Positions 43,170 through 56,600 of a stretch of DNA of 64,000 bases are shown here, piece after piece. Below the pieces are notes generated by a model. The model was not told where the DNA came from and searched no databases. It saw nothing but the letters and a program-made list of their open reading frames with translations. The stretch is taken from contig CALSFV010000006.1 in the NCBI GenBank assembly GCA_943737045.1, positions 1,302,001-1,366,000 on the forward strand, in the 5' to 3' direction. Each line of letters begins with the position of its first letter. Position 1 is the stretch's first letter. The position numbers and the translations under genes were made by a program. The stretch is from Parapristionchus giblindavisi (Eukaryota; Nematoda; Chromadorea; Rhabditida; Diplogasteridae).

Positions 43170-46100
43170 ATCATAATACGATACAGTACTGAGAGAAGAT
43201 CAAAGATTAAAATCACAACAACACGTAAACATCTTTATTCGGTATCGGTCAATCAATAATTCACTGTATTACATTGTGGAGTTTACATCGCTGTAGACCA
43301 ATCAATATTAGGAGCGAAGGCCTCATACTTCTCGAAAGACTCGGTCTGAAACAATAGATATATAATTAAATCCATTATTTTCGTCTTCATCACAAATACA
43401 GTATCATAATACGATACAGTACTGAGAGAAGATCAAAGATTAAAATCACAACAACACGTAAACATCTTTATTCGATATCGGTCAATCAATAATTCACTGT
43501 ATTACATTGTGGAGTTTACATCGCTGTGGACCAATCAATATGAGGAGTGAAGGCCTCATGCTTCTCGAAAGACTCGGTCTGAAACAATAGATATATAATT
43601 AAATCCATTATATTCGTCTTCATCACAAATAGAGTATCATTATACGATACAGTACTGAGAGAAGATCAAAGATTAAAATCACAACAACACGTAAACATCT
43701 TTATTCGATATCGGTCAATCAATAATTCACTGTATTACATTGTGGAGTTTACATCGCTGTGGACCAATCAATATGAGGAGTGAAGGCCTCATGCTTCTCG
43801 AAAGACTCGGTCTGAAACAATTGACATATAATTAAATCCATTATGTTCGTCTTCATCACAAATACAGTATCATAATACGATACAGTACTGAGAGAAGATT
43901 TAAGATAAAATCACAACAACACAAAAACATCTTTATTCGGTATCGGTCAATCAATAATTCACTGTATTACATTGTGGAGTTTACATCGCTGTAGACCAAT
44001 CAATATTAGGAGCGAAGGCCTCATACTTCTCGAAAGACTCGGTCTGAAACAATAGATATATAATTAAATCCATTATTTTCGTCTTCATCACAAATACAGT
44101 ATCATAATACGATACATGACTGAGAGAAGATCAAAGATTAAAATCACAACAGCACGTAAACATCTTTATTCGATATCGGTCAATCAATAATTCACTGTAT
44201 TACCTTGTGGAGTTTACATCGCTGTAGATCAATAAATATGATGCGTGAAGGCCTCATACTTCTCGAAAGACTCGGTCTGAAACAATAGATATATAATTAA
44301 ATCCGTTATTTTCGTCTTCATCACAAATAGAGTATCATAATACGATACAGTACTGAGAGAAGATCAAAGATTAAAATCACAACAACACGTAAACATCTTT
44401 ATTCGATATCGGTCAATCAATAATTCACTGCATTACCTTGTGGAGTTTACATCGCTGTAGACCAATCAATATGAGGAGTGAAGGCCTCATGCTTCTCGAA
44501 AGACTCGGTCTGAAACAATTGATATATAATTAAATCCATTATGTTCGTCTTCATCACAAATACAGTATCATAATACGATACAGTACTGAGAGAAGATTTA
44601 AGATTAAAATCACAACAACACAAAAACATCTTTATTCGGTATCGGTCAATCAAAAATTCACTGTATTACCTTGTGGAGTTTACATCGCTGTAGACCAATC
44701 AATATGAGGAGTGAAGGCCTCATACTTCTCGAAAGACTCGGTCTGAAACAATAGATATATAATTAAATCCATTATATTCGTCTTCATCACAAATAGAGTA
44801 TCATTATACGATACAGTACTGAGAGAAGATCAAAGATTAAAATCACAACAACACGTAAACATCTTTATTCGGTATCGGTCAATCAATAATTCACTGTATT
44901 ACATTGTGGAGTTTACATCGCTGTAGACCAATCAATATTAGGAGCGAAGGCCTCATACTTCTCGAAAGACTCGGTCTGAAACAATAGATATATAATTAAA
45001 TCCATTATTTTCGTCTTCATCACAAATACAGTATCATAATACGATACAGTACTGAGAGAAGATCAAAGATTAAAATCACAACAACACGTAAACATCTTTA
45101 TTCGATATCGGTCAATCAATAATTCACTGTATTACATTGTGGAGTTTACATCGCTGTGGACCAATCAATATGAGGAGTGAAGGCCTCATGCTTCTCGAAA
45201 GACTCGGTCTGAAACAATAGATATATAATTAAATCCATTATATTCGTCTTCATCACAAATAGAGTATCATTATACGATACAGTACTGAGAGAAGATCAAA
45301 GATTAAAATCACAACAACACGTAAACATCTTTATTCGATATCGGTCAATCAATAATTCACTGTATTACATTGTGGAGTTTACATCGCTGTGGACCAATCA
45401 ATATGAGGAGTGAAGGCCTCATGCTTCTCGAAAGACTCGGTCTGAAACAATTGACATATAATTAAATCCATTATGTTCGTCTTCATCACAAATACAGTAT
45501 CATAATACGATACAGTACTGAGAGAAGATTTAAGATAAAATCACAACAACACAAAAACATCTTTATTCGGTATCGGTCAATCAATAATTCACTGTATTAC
45601 ATTGTGGAGTTTACATCGCTGTAGACCAATCAATATTAGGAGCGAAGGCCTCATACTTCTCGAAAGACTCGGTCTGAAACAATAGATATATAATTAAATC
45701 CATTATTTTCGTCTTCATCACAAATACAGTATCATAATACGATACATGACTGAGAGAAGATCAAAGATTAAAATCACAACAGCACGTAAACATCTTTATT
45801 CGATATCGGTCAATCAATAATTCACTGTATTACCTTGTGGAGTTTACATCGCTGTAGATCAATAAATATGATGCGTGAAGGCCTCATACTTCTCGAAAGA
45901 CTCGGTCTGAAACAATAGATATATAATTAAATCCGTTATTTTCGTCTTCATCACAAATAGAGTATCATAATACGATACAGTACTGAGAGAAGATCAAAGA
46001 TTAAAATCACAACAACACGTAAACATCTTTATTCGATATCGGTCAATCAATAATTCACTGCATTACCTTGTGGAGTTTACATCGCTGTAGACCAATCAAT

Positions 46101-46429
46101 ATGAGGAGTGAAGGCCTCATGCTTCTCGAAAGACTCGGTCTGAAACAATTGATATATAATTAAATCCATTATGTTCGTCTTCATCACAAATACAGTATCA
46201 TAATACGATACAGTACTGAGAGAAGATTTAAGATTAAAATCACAACAACACAAAAACATCTTTATTCGGTATCGGTCAATCAAAAATTCACTGTATTACC
46301 TTGTGGAGTTTACATCGCTGTAGACCAATCAATATGAGGAGTGAAGGCCTCATGCTTCTCGAAAGACTCGGTCTGAAACAATAGATATATAATTAAATCC
46401 ATTATATTCGTCTTCATCACAAATAGAGT
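43170..46429 (+). repeat. Tandem pair of a 1,630 bp unit (7 monomers) in block C
   Basis: 43,170-44,799 and 44,800-46,429 agree, including the private 'gatacatgactg' (44,111 and 45,741). Seven monomers of 233 bp minus the one-base-short 232 bp form give 1,630 bp. A difference lies just beyond, 'catacttctc' near 44,720 against 'catgcttctc' near 46,350. Confidence 0.86.
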
Positions 46430-47636
46430 ATCATTATACGATACAGTACTGAGAGAAGATCAAAGATTAAAATCACAACAACACGTAAACATCTTTATTC
46501 GATATCGGTCAATCAATAATTCACTGTATTACATTGTGGAGTTTACATCGCTGTGGACCAATCAATATGAGGAGTGAAGGCCTCATGCTTCTCGAAAGAC
46601 TCGGTCTGAAACAATAGATATATAATTAAATCCATTATATTCGTCTTCATCACAAATAGAGTATCATTATACGATACAGTACTGAGAGAAGATCAAAGAT
46701 TAAAATCACAACAACACGTAAACATCTTTATTCGATATCGGTCAATCAATAATTCACTGTATTACATTGTGGAGTTTACATCGCTGTGGACCAATCAATA
46801 TGAGGAGTGAAGGCCTCATGCTTCTCGAAAGACTCGGTCTGAAACAATTGACATATAATTAAATCCATTATGTTCGTCTTCATCACAAATACAGTATCAT
46901 AATACGATACAGTACTGAGAGAAGATTTAAGATAAAATCACAACAACACAAAAACATCTTTATTCGGTATCGGTCAATCAATAATTCACTGTATTACATT
47001 GTGGAGTTTACATCGCTGTAGACCAATCAATATTAGGAGCGAAGGCCTCATACTTCTCGAAAGACTCGGTCTGAAACAATAGATATATAATTAAATCCAT
47101 TATTTTCGTCTTCATCACAAATACAGTATCATAATACGATACATGACTGAGAGAAGATCAAAGATTAAAATCACAACAGCACGTAAACATCTTTATTCGA
47201 TATCGGTCAATCAATAATTCACTGTATTACCTTGTGGAGTTTACATCGCTGTAGATCAATAAATATGATGCGTGAAGGCCTCATACTTCTCGAAAGACTC
47301 GGTCTGAAACAATAGATATATAATTAAATCCGTTATTTTCGTCTTCATCACAAATAGAGTATCATAATACGATACAGTACTGAGAGAAGATCAAAGATTA
47401 AAATCACAACAACACGTAAACATCTTTATTCGATATCGGTCAATCAATAATTCACTGCATTACCTTGTGGAGTTTACATCGCTGTAGACCAATCAATATG
47501 AGGAGTGAAGGCCTCATGCTTCTCGAAAGACTCGGTCTGAAACAATTGATATATAATTAAATCCATTATGTTCGTCTTCATCACAAATACAGTATCATAA
47601 TACGATACAGTACTGAGAGAAGATTTAAGATTAAAA

Positions 47637-49190
47637 TCTCAACAACACATAAACATCTTTATTCGGTATCGGTCAATCAATAATTCACTGTATTACATTG
47701 TGGAGTTTACATCGCTGTAGACCAATCAATATTAGGAGCGAAGGCCTCATACTTCTCGAAAGACTCGGTCTGAAACAATAGATATATAATTAAATCCATT
47801 ATTTTCGTCTTCATCACAAATACAGTATCATAATACGATACAGTACTGAGAGAAGATCAAAGATTAAAATCACAACAACACGTAAACATCTTTATTCGAT
47901 ATCGGTCAATCAATAATTCACTGTATTACATTGTGGAGTTTACAACGCTGTGGACCAATCAATATGAGGAGTGAAGGCCTCATGCTTCTCGAAAGACTCG
48001 GTCTGAAACAATTGATATATAATTAAATCCATTATGTTCGTCTTCATCACAAATACAGTATCATAATACGATACAGTACTGAGAGAAGATTTAAGATTAA
48101 AATCACAACAACACAAAAACATCTTTATTCGGTATCGGTCAATCAATAATTCTCTGTATTACATTGTGGAGTTTACATCGCTGTAGACCAATCAATATTA
48201 GGAGCGAAGGCCTCATACTTCTCGAAAGACTCGGTCTGAAACAATAGATATATAACTAAATCCATTATTTTCGTCTTCATCACAAATACAGTATCATAAT
48301 ACGATACAGTACTGAGAGAAGATCAAAGATTAAAATCACAACAGCACGTAAACATCTTTATTCGATATCGGTCAATCAATAATTCACTGCATTACCTTGT
48401 GGAGTTTACATCGCTGTAGATCAATAAATATGATGCGTGAAGGCCTCATACTTCTCGAAAGACTCGGTCTGAAACTATAGATATATAATTAAATCCATAA
48501 TATTCGTCTTCATCACAAATAGAGTATCATTATACGATACAGTACTGAGAGAAGATCAAAGATCACAACAACACATAAACATCTTTATTCGATATCGATC
48601 AATCAATAATTCACTGTATTACCTTGTGGAGTTTACATCGCTGTAGATCAATAAATATGATGCGTGAAGGCCTCATACTTCTCGAAAGACTCGGTCTGAA
48701 ACAATAGATATATAATTAAATCCGTTATTTTCGTCTTCATCACAAATAGAGTATCATAATACGATACAGTACTGAGAGAAGATCAAAGATTAAAATCACA
48801 ACAACACGTAAACATCTTTATTCGATATCGGTCAATCAATAATTCACTGCATTACCTTGTGGAGTTTACATCGCTGTAGACCAATCAATATGAGGAGTGA
48901 AGGCCTCATGCTTCTCGAAAGACTCGGTCTGAAACAATTGATATATAATTAAATCCATTATGTTCGTCTTCATCACAAATACAGTATCATAATACGATAC
49001 AGTACTGAGAGAAGATTTAAGATTAAAATCACAACAACACAAAAACATCTTTATTCGGTATCGGTCAATCAAAAATTCACTGTATTACCTTGTGGAGTTT
49101 ACATCGCTGTAGACCAATCAATATGAGGAGTGAAGGCCTCATGCTTCTCGAAAGACTCGGTCTGAAACAATAGATATATAATTAAATCCA
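47637..49190 (+). repeat. First of three copies of a ~1.55 kb segment
   Basis: It matches 53,895-55,448 (+6,258 bp) and 57,829-59,382 (+10,192 bp), all carrying 'tttacaacgctg' and 'aattctctgtatt'. The first two copies also share 'tctcaacaac', so the 54 kb copy is closest to this one and the 58 kb copy derives from the 3,934 bp duplication with that base restored or never changed. Confidence 0.83.
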
Positions 49191-49726
49191 TAATATTCGT
49201 CTTCATCACAAATACAGTATCATAATACGATACAGTACTGAGAGAAGATTTAAGATTAAAATCACAACAACACAAAAACATCTTTATTCGGTATCGGTCA
49301 ATCAATAATTCACTGTATTACATTGTGGAGTTTACATCGCTGTAGACCAATCAATATTAGGAGCGAAGGCCTCATACTTCTCGAAAGACTCGGTCTGAAA
49401 CAATAGATATATAATTAAATCCATTATTTTCGTCTTCATCACAAATACAGTATCATAATACGATACAGTACTGAGAGAAGATCAAAGATTAAAATCACAA
49501 CAGCACGTAAACATCTTTATTCGATATCGGTCAATCAATAATTCACTGCATTACCTTGTGGAGTTTACATCGCTGTAGACCAATCAATATGAGGAGTGAA
49601 GGCCTCATGCTTCTCGAAAGACTCGGTCTGAAACTATAGATATATAATTAAATCCATAATATTCGTCTTCATCACAAATAGAGTATCATAATACGATACA
49701 GTACTGAGAGAAGATTTAAGATTAAA

Positions 49727-52700
49727 ATCACAACAACACATAAACATCTTTATTCGATATCGGTCAATCAATAATTCACTGTATTACCTTGTGGAGTTTA
49801 CATCGCTGTAGATCAATAAATATGATGCGTGAAGGCCTCATACTTCTCGAAAGACTCGGTCTGAAACAATAGATATATAATTAAATCCGTTATTTTCGTC
49901 TTCATCACAAATAGAGTATCATAATACGATACAGTACTGAGAGAAGACCAAAGATTAAAATCACAACAACACGTAAACATCTTTATTCGATATCGGTCAA
50001 TCAATAATTCACTGCATTACCTTGTGGAGTTTACATCGCTGTAGACCAATCAATATGAGGAGTGAAGGCCTCATGCTTCTCGAAAGACTCGGTCTGAAAC
50101 AATTGATATATAATTAAATCCATTATGTTCGTCTTCATCACAAATACAGTATCATAATACGATACAGTACTGAGAGAAGATTTAAGATTAAAATCACAAC
50201 AACACAAAAACATCTTTATTCGGTATCGGTCAATCAAAAATTCACTGTATTACCTTGTGGAGTTTACATCGCTGTAGACCAATCAATATGAGGAGTGAAG
50301 GCCTCATGCTTCTCGAAAGACTCGGTCTGAAACAATAGATATATAATTAAATCCATTATATTCGTCTTCATCACAAATAGAGTATCATTATACGATACAG
50401 TACTGAGAGAAGATCAAAGATTAAAATCACAACAACACGTAAACATCTTTATTCGATATCGGTCAATCAATAATTCACTGTATTACATTGTGGAGTTTAC
50501 ATCGCTGTGGACCAATCAATATGAGGAGTGAAGGCCTCATGCTTCTCGAAAGACTCGGTCTGAAACAATTGACATATAATTAAATCCATTATGTTCGTCT
50601 TCATCACAAATACAGTATCATAATACGATACAGTACTGAGAGAAGATTTAAGATAAAATCACAACAACACAAAAACATCTTTATTCGGTATCGGTCAATC
50701 AATAATTCACTGTATTACATTGTGGAGTTTACATCGCTGTAGACCAATCAATATTAGGAGCGAAGGCCTCATGCTTCTCGAAAGACTCGGTCTGAAACAA
50801 TAGATATATAATTAAATCCATTATATTCGTCTTCATCACAAATAGAGTATCATTATACGATACAGTACTGAGAGAAGATCAAAGATCACAACAACACATA
50901 AACATCTTTATTCGATATCGGTCAATCAATAATTCACTGTATTACCTTGTGGAGTTTACATCGCTGTAGATCAATAAATATGATGCGTGAAGGCCTCATA
51001 CTTCTCGAAAGACTCGGTCTGAAACAATAGATATATAATTAAATCCGTTATTTTCGTCTTCATCACAAATAGAGTATCATAATACGATACAGTACTGAGA
51101 GAAGATCAAAGATTAAAATCACAACAACACGTAAACATCTTTATTCGATATCGGTCAATCAATAATTCACTGCATTACCTTGTGGAGTTTACATCGCTGT
51201 AGACCAATCAATATGAGGAGTGAAGGCCTCATGCTTCTCGAAAGACTCGGTCTGAAACAATTGATATATAATTAAATCCATTATGTTCGTCTTCATCACA
51301 AATACAGTATCATAATACGATACAGTACTGAGAGAAGATTTAAGATTAAAATCACAACAACACAAAAACATCTTTATTCGGTATCGGTCAATCAAAAATT
51401 CACTGTATTACCTTGTGGAGTTTACATCGCTGTAGACCAATCAATATGAGGAGTGAAGGCCTCATGCTTCTCGAAAGACTCGGTCTGAAACAATAGATAT
51501 ATAATTAAATCCATTATATTCGTCTTCATCACAAATAGAGTATCATTATACGATACAGTACTGAGAGAAGATCAAAGATCACAACAACACATAAACATCT
51601 TTATTCGATATCGGTCAATCAATAATTCACTGTATTACCTTGTGGAGTTTACATCGCTGTAGATCAATAAATATGATGCGTGAAGGCCTCATACTTCTCG
51701 AAAGACTCGGTCTGAAACAATAGATATATAATTAAATCCGTTATTTTCGTCTTCATCACAAATAGAGTATCATAATACGATACAGTACTGAGAGAAGACC
51801 AAAGATTAAAATCACAACAACACGTAAACATCTTTATTCGATATCGGTCAATCAATAATTCACTGCATTACCTTGTGGAGTTTACATCGCTGTAGACCAA
51901 TCAATATGAGGAGTGAAGGCCTCATGCTTCTCGAAAGACTCGGTCTGAAACAATTGATATATAATTAAATCCATTATGTTCGTCTTCATCACAAATACAG
52001 TATCATAATACGATACAGTACTGAGAGAAGATTTAAGATTAAAATCACAACAACACAAAAACATCTTTATTCGGTATCGGTCAATCAAAAATTCACTGTA
52101 TTACCTTGTGGAGTTTACATCGCTGTAGACCAATCAATATGAGGAGTGAAGGCCTCATGCTTCTCGAAAGACTCGGTCTGAAACAATAGATATATAATTA
52201 AATCCATTATATTCGTCTTCATCACAAATAGAGTATCATTATACGATACAGTACTGAGAGAAGATCAAAGATTAAAATCACAACAACACGTAAACATCTT
52301 TATTCGATATCGGTCAATCAATAATTCACTGTATTACATTGTGGAGTTTACATCGCTGTGGACCAATCAATATGAGGAGTGAAGGCCTCATGCTTCTCGA
52401 AAGACTCGGTCTGAAACAATTGACATATAATTAAATCCATTATGTTCGTCTTCATCACAAATACAGTATCATAATACGATACAGTACTGAGAGAAGATTT
52501 AAGATAAAATCACAACAACACAAAAACATCTTTATTCGGTATCGGTCAATCAATAATTCACTGTATTACATTGTGGAGTTTACATCGCTGTAGACCAATC
52601 AATATTAGGAGCGAAGGCCTCATGCTTCTCGAAAGACTCGGTCTGAAACAATAGATATATAATTAAATCCATTATATTCGTCTTCATCACAAATAGAGTA

Positions 52701-53428
52701 TCATTATACGATACAGTACTGAGAGAAGATCAAAGATCACAACAACACATAAACATCTTTATTCGATATCGGTCAATCAATAATTCACTGTATTACCTTG
52801 TGGAGTTTACATCGCTGTAGATCAATAAATATGATGCGTGAAGGCCTCATACTTCTCGAAAGACTCGGTCTGAAACAATAGATATATAATTAAATCCGTT
52901 ATTTTCGTCTTCATCACAAATAGAGTATCATAATACGATACAGTACTGAGAGAAGATCAAAGATTAAAATCACAACAACACGTAAACATCTTTATTCGAT
53001 ATCGGTCAATCAATAATTCACTGCATTACCTTGTGGAGTTTACATCGCTGTAGACCAATCAATATGAGGAGTGAAGGCCTCATGCTTCTCGAAAGACTCG
53101 GTCTGAAACAATTGATATATAATTAAATCCATTATGTTCGTCTTCATCACAAATACAGTATCATAATACGATACAGTACTGAGAGAAGATTTAAGATTAA
53201 AATCACAACAACACAAAAACATCTTTATTCGGTATCGGTCAATCAAAAATTCACTGTATTACCTTGTGGAGTTTACATCGCTGTAGACCAATCAATATGA
53301 GGAGTGAAGGCCTCATGCTTCTCGAAAGACTCGGTCTGAAACAATAGATATATAATTAAATCCATTATATTCGTCTTCATCACAAATAGAGTATCATTAT
53401 ACGATACAGTACTGAGAGAAGATCAAAG
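49727..53428 (+). repeat. Tandem pair of a 1,851 bp unit (8 monomers) in block C
   Basis: 49,727-51,577 and 51,578-53,428 agree. Shared features include 'gaagaccaaag' (near 49,943 and 51,794), a rare combination 'caatattagg' followed by 'catgcttctc' (near 50,750 and 52,605), and a 232 bp monomer. The unit is six 233 bp-class and two short monomers minus one base. Confidence 0.87.
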
Positions 53429-53665
53429 ATTAAAATCACAACAACACGTAAACATCTTTATTCGATATCGGTCAATCAATAATTCACTGTATTACATTGT
53501 GGAGTTTACATCGCTGTGGACCAATCAATATGAGGAGTGAAGGCCTCATGCTTCTCGAAAGACTCGGTCTGAAACAATAGATATATAACTAAATCCATTA
53601 TTTTCGTCTTCATCACAAATACAGTATCATAATACGATACAGTACTGAGACAAGATTTAAGATTA

Positions 53666-56600
53666 AAATCACAACAACACGTAAACATCTTTATTCGATA
53701 TCGGTCAATCAATAATTCACTGCATTACCTTGTGGAGTTTACATCGCTGTAGACCAATCAATATGAGGAGTGAAGGCCTCATGCTTCTCGAAAGACTCGG
53801 TCTGAAACAATAGATATATAATTAAATCCATTATATTCGTCTTCATCACAAATAAGTATCATTATACGATACAGTACTGAGAGAAGATCAAAGATCTCAA
53901 CAACACATAAACATCTTTATTCGGTATCGGTCAATCAATAATTCACTGTATTACATTGTGGAGTTTACATCGCTGTAGACCAATCAATATTAGGAGCGAA
54001 GGCCTCATACTTCTCGAAAGACTCGGTCTGAAACAATAGATATATAATTAAATCCATTATTTTCGTCTTCATCACAAATACAGTATCATAATACGATACA
54101 GTACTGAGAGAAGATCAAAGATTAAAATCACAACAACACGTAAACATCTTTATTCGATATCGGTCAATCAATAATTCACTGTATTACATTGTGGAGTTTA
54201 CAACGCTGTGGACCAATCAATATGAGGAGTGAAGGCCTCATGCTTCTCGAAAGACTCGGTCTGAAACAATTGATATATAATTAAATCCATTATGTTCGTC
54301 TTCATCACAAATACAGTATCATAATACGATACAGTACTGAGAGAAGATTTAAGATTAAAATCACAACAACACAAAAACATCTTTATTCGGTATCGGTCAA
54401 TCAATAATTCTCTGTATTACATTGTGGAGTTTACATCGCTGTAGACCAATCAATATTAGGAGCGAAGGCCTCATACTTCTCGAAAGACTCGGTCTGAAAC
54501 AATAGATATATAACTAAATCCATTATTTTCGTCTTCATCACAAATACAGTATCATAATACGATACAGTACTGAGAGAAGATCAAAGATTAAAATCACAAC
54601 AGCACGTAAACATCTTTATTCGATATCGGTCAATCAATAATTCACTGCATTACCTTGTGGAGTTTACATCGCTGTAGATCAATAAATATGATGCGTGAAG
54701 GCCTCATACTTCTCGAAAGACTCGGTCTGAAACTATAGATATATAATTAAATCCATAATATTCGTCTTCATCACAAATAGAGTATCATTATACGATACAG
54801 TACTGAGAGAAGATCAAAGATCACAACAACACATAAACATCTTTATTCGATATCGATCAATCAATAATTCACTGTATTACCTTGTGGAGTTTACATCGCT
54901 GTAGATCAATAAATATGATGCGTGAAGGCCTCATACTTCTCGAAAGACTCGGTCTGAAACAATAGATATATAATTAAATCCGTTATTTTCGTCTTCATCA
55001 CAAATAGAGTATCATAATACGATACAGTACTGAGAGAAGATCAAAGATTAAAATCACAACAACACGTAAACATCTTTATTCGATATCGGTCAATCAATAA
55101 TTCACTGCATTACCTTGTGGAGTTTACATCGCTGTAGACCAATCAATATGAGGAGTGAAGGCCTCATGCTTCTCGAAAGACTCGGTCTGAAACAATTGAT
55201 ATATAATTAAATCCATTATGTTCGTCTTCATCACAAATACAGTATCATAATACGATACAGTACTGAGAGAAGATTTAAGATTAAAATCACAACAACACAA
55301 AAACATCTTTATTCGGTATCGGTCAATCAAAAATTCACTGTATTACCTTGTGGAGTTTACATCGCTGTAGACCAATCAATATGAGGAGTGAAGGCCTCAT
55401 GCTTCTCGAAAGACTCGGTCTGAAACAATAGATATATAATTAAATCCATTATATTCGTCTTCATCACAAATAGAGTATCATTATACGATACAGTACTGAG
55501 AGAAGATCAAAGATTAAAATCACAACAACACGTAAACATCTTTATTCGATATCGGTCAATCAATAATTCACTGTATTACATTGTGGAGTTTACATCGCTG
55601 TGGACCAATCAATATGAGGAGTGAAGGCCTCATGCTTCTCGAAAGACTCGGTCTGAAACAATTGACATATAATTAAATCCATTATGTTCGTCTTCATCAC
55701 AAATACAGTATCATAATACGATACAGTACTGAGAGAAGATTTAAGATAAAATCACAACAACACAAAAACATCTTTATTCGGTATCGGTCAATCAATAATT
55801 CACTGTATTACATTGTGGAGTTTACATCGCTGTAGACCAATCAATATTAGGAGCGAAGGCCTCATACTTCTCGAAAGACTCGGTCTGAAACAATAGATAT
55901 ATAATTAAATCCATTATTTTCGTCTTCATCACAAATACAGTATCATAATACGATACAGTACTGAGAGAAGATCAAAGATTAAAATCACAACAGCACGTAA
56001 ACATCTTTATTCGATATCGGTCAATCAATAATTCACTGCATTACCTTGTGGAGTTTACATCGCTGTAGACCAATCAATATGAGGAGTGAAGGCCTCATGC
56101 TTCTCGAAAGACTCGGTCTGAAACAATAGATATATAATTAAATCCATTATATTCGTCTTCATCACAAATAGAGTATCATTATACGATACAGTACTGAGAG
56201 AAGATCAAAGATCACAACAACACATAAACATCTTTATTCGATATCGGTCAATCAATAATTCACTGTATTACCTTGTGGAGTTTACATCGCTGTAGATCAA
56301 TAAATATGATGCGTGAAGGCCTCATACTTCTCGAAAGACTCGGTCTGAAACAATAGATATATAATTAAATCCGTTATTTTCGTCTTCATCACAAATAGAG
56401 TATCATAATACGATACAGTACTGAGAGAAGATCAAAGATTAAAATCACAACAACACGTAAACATCTTTATTCGATATCGGCCAATCAATAATTCACTGCA
56501 TTACCTTGTGGAGTTTACATCGCTGTAGACCAATCAATATGAGGAGTGAAGGCCTCATGCTTCTCGAAAGACTCGGTCTGAAACAATAGATATATAATTA

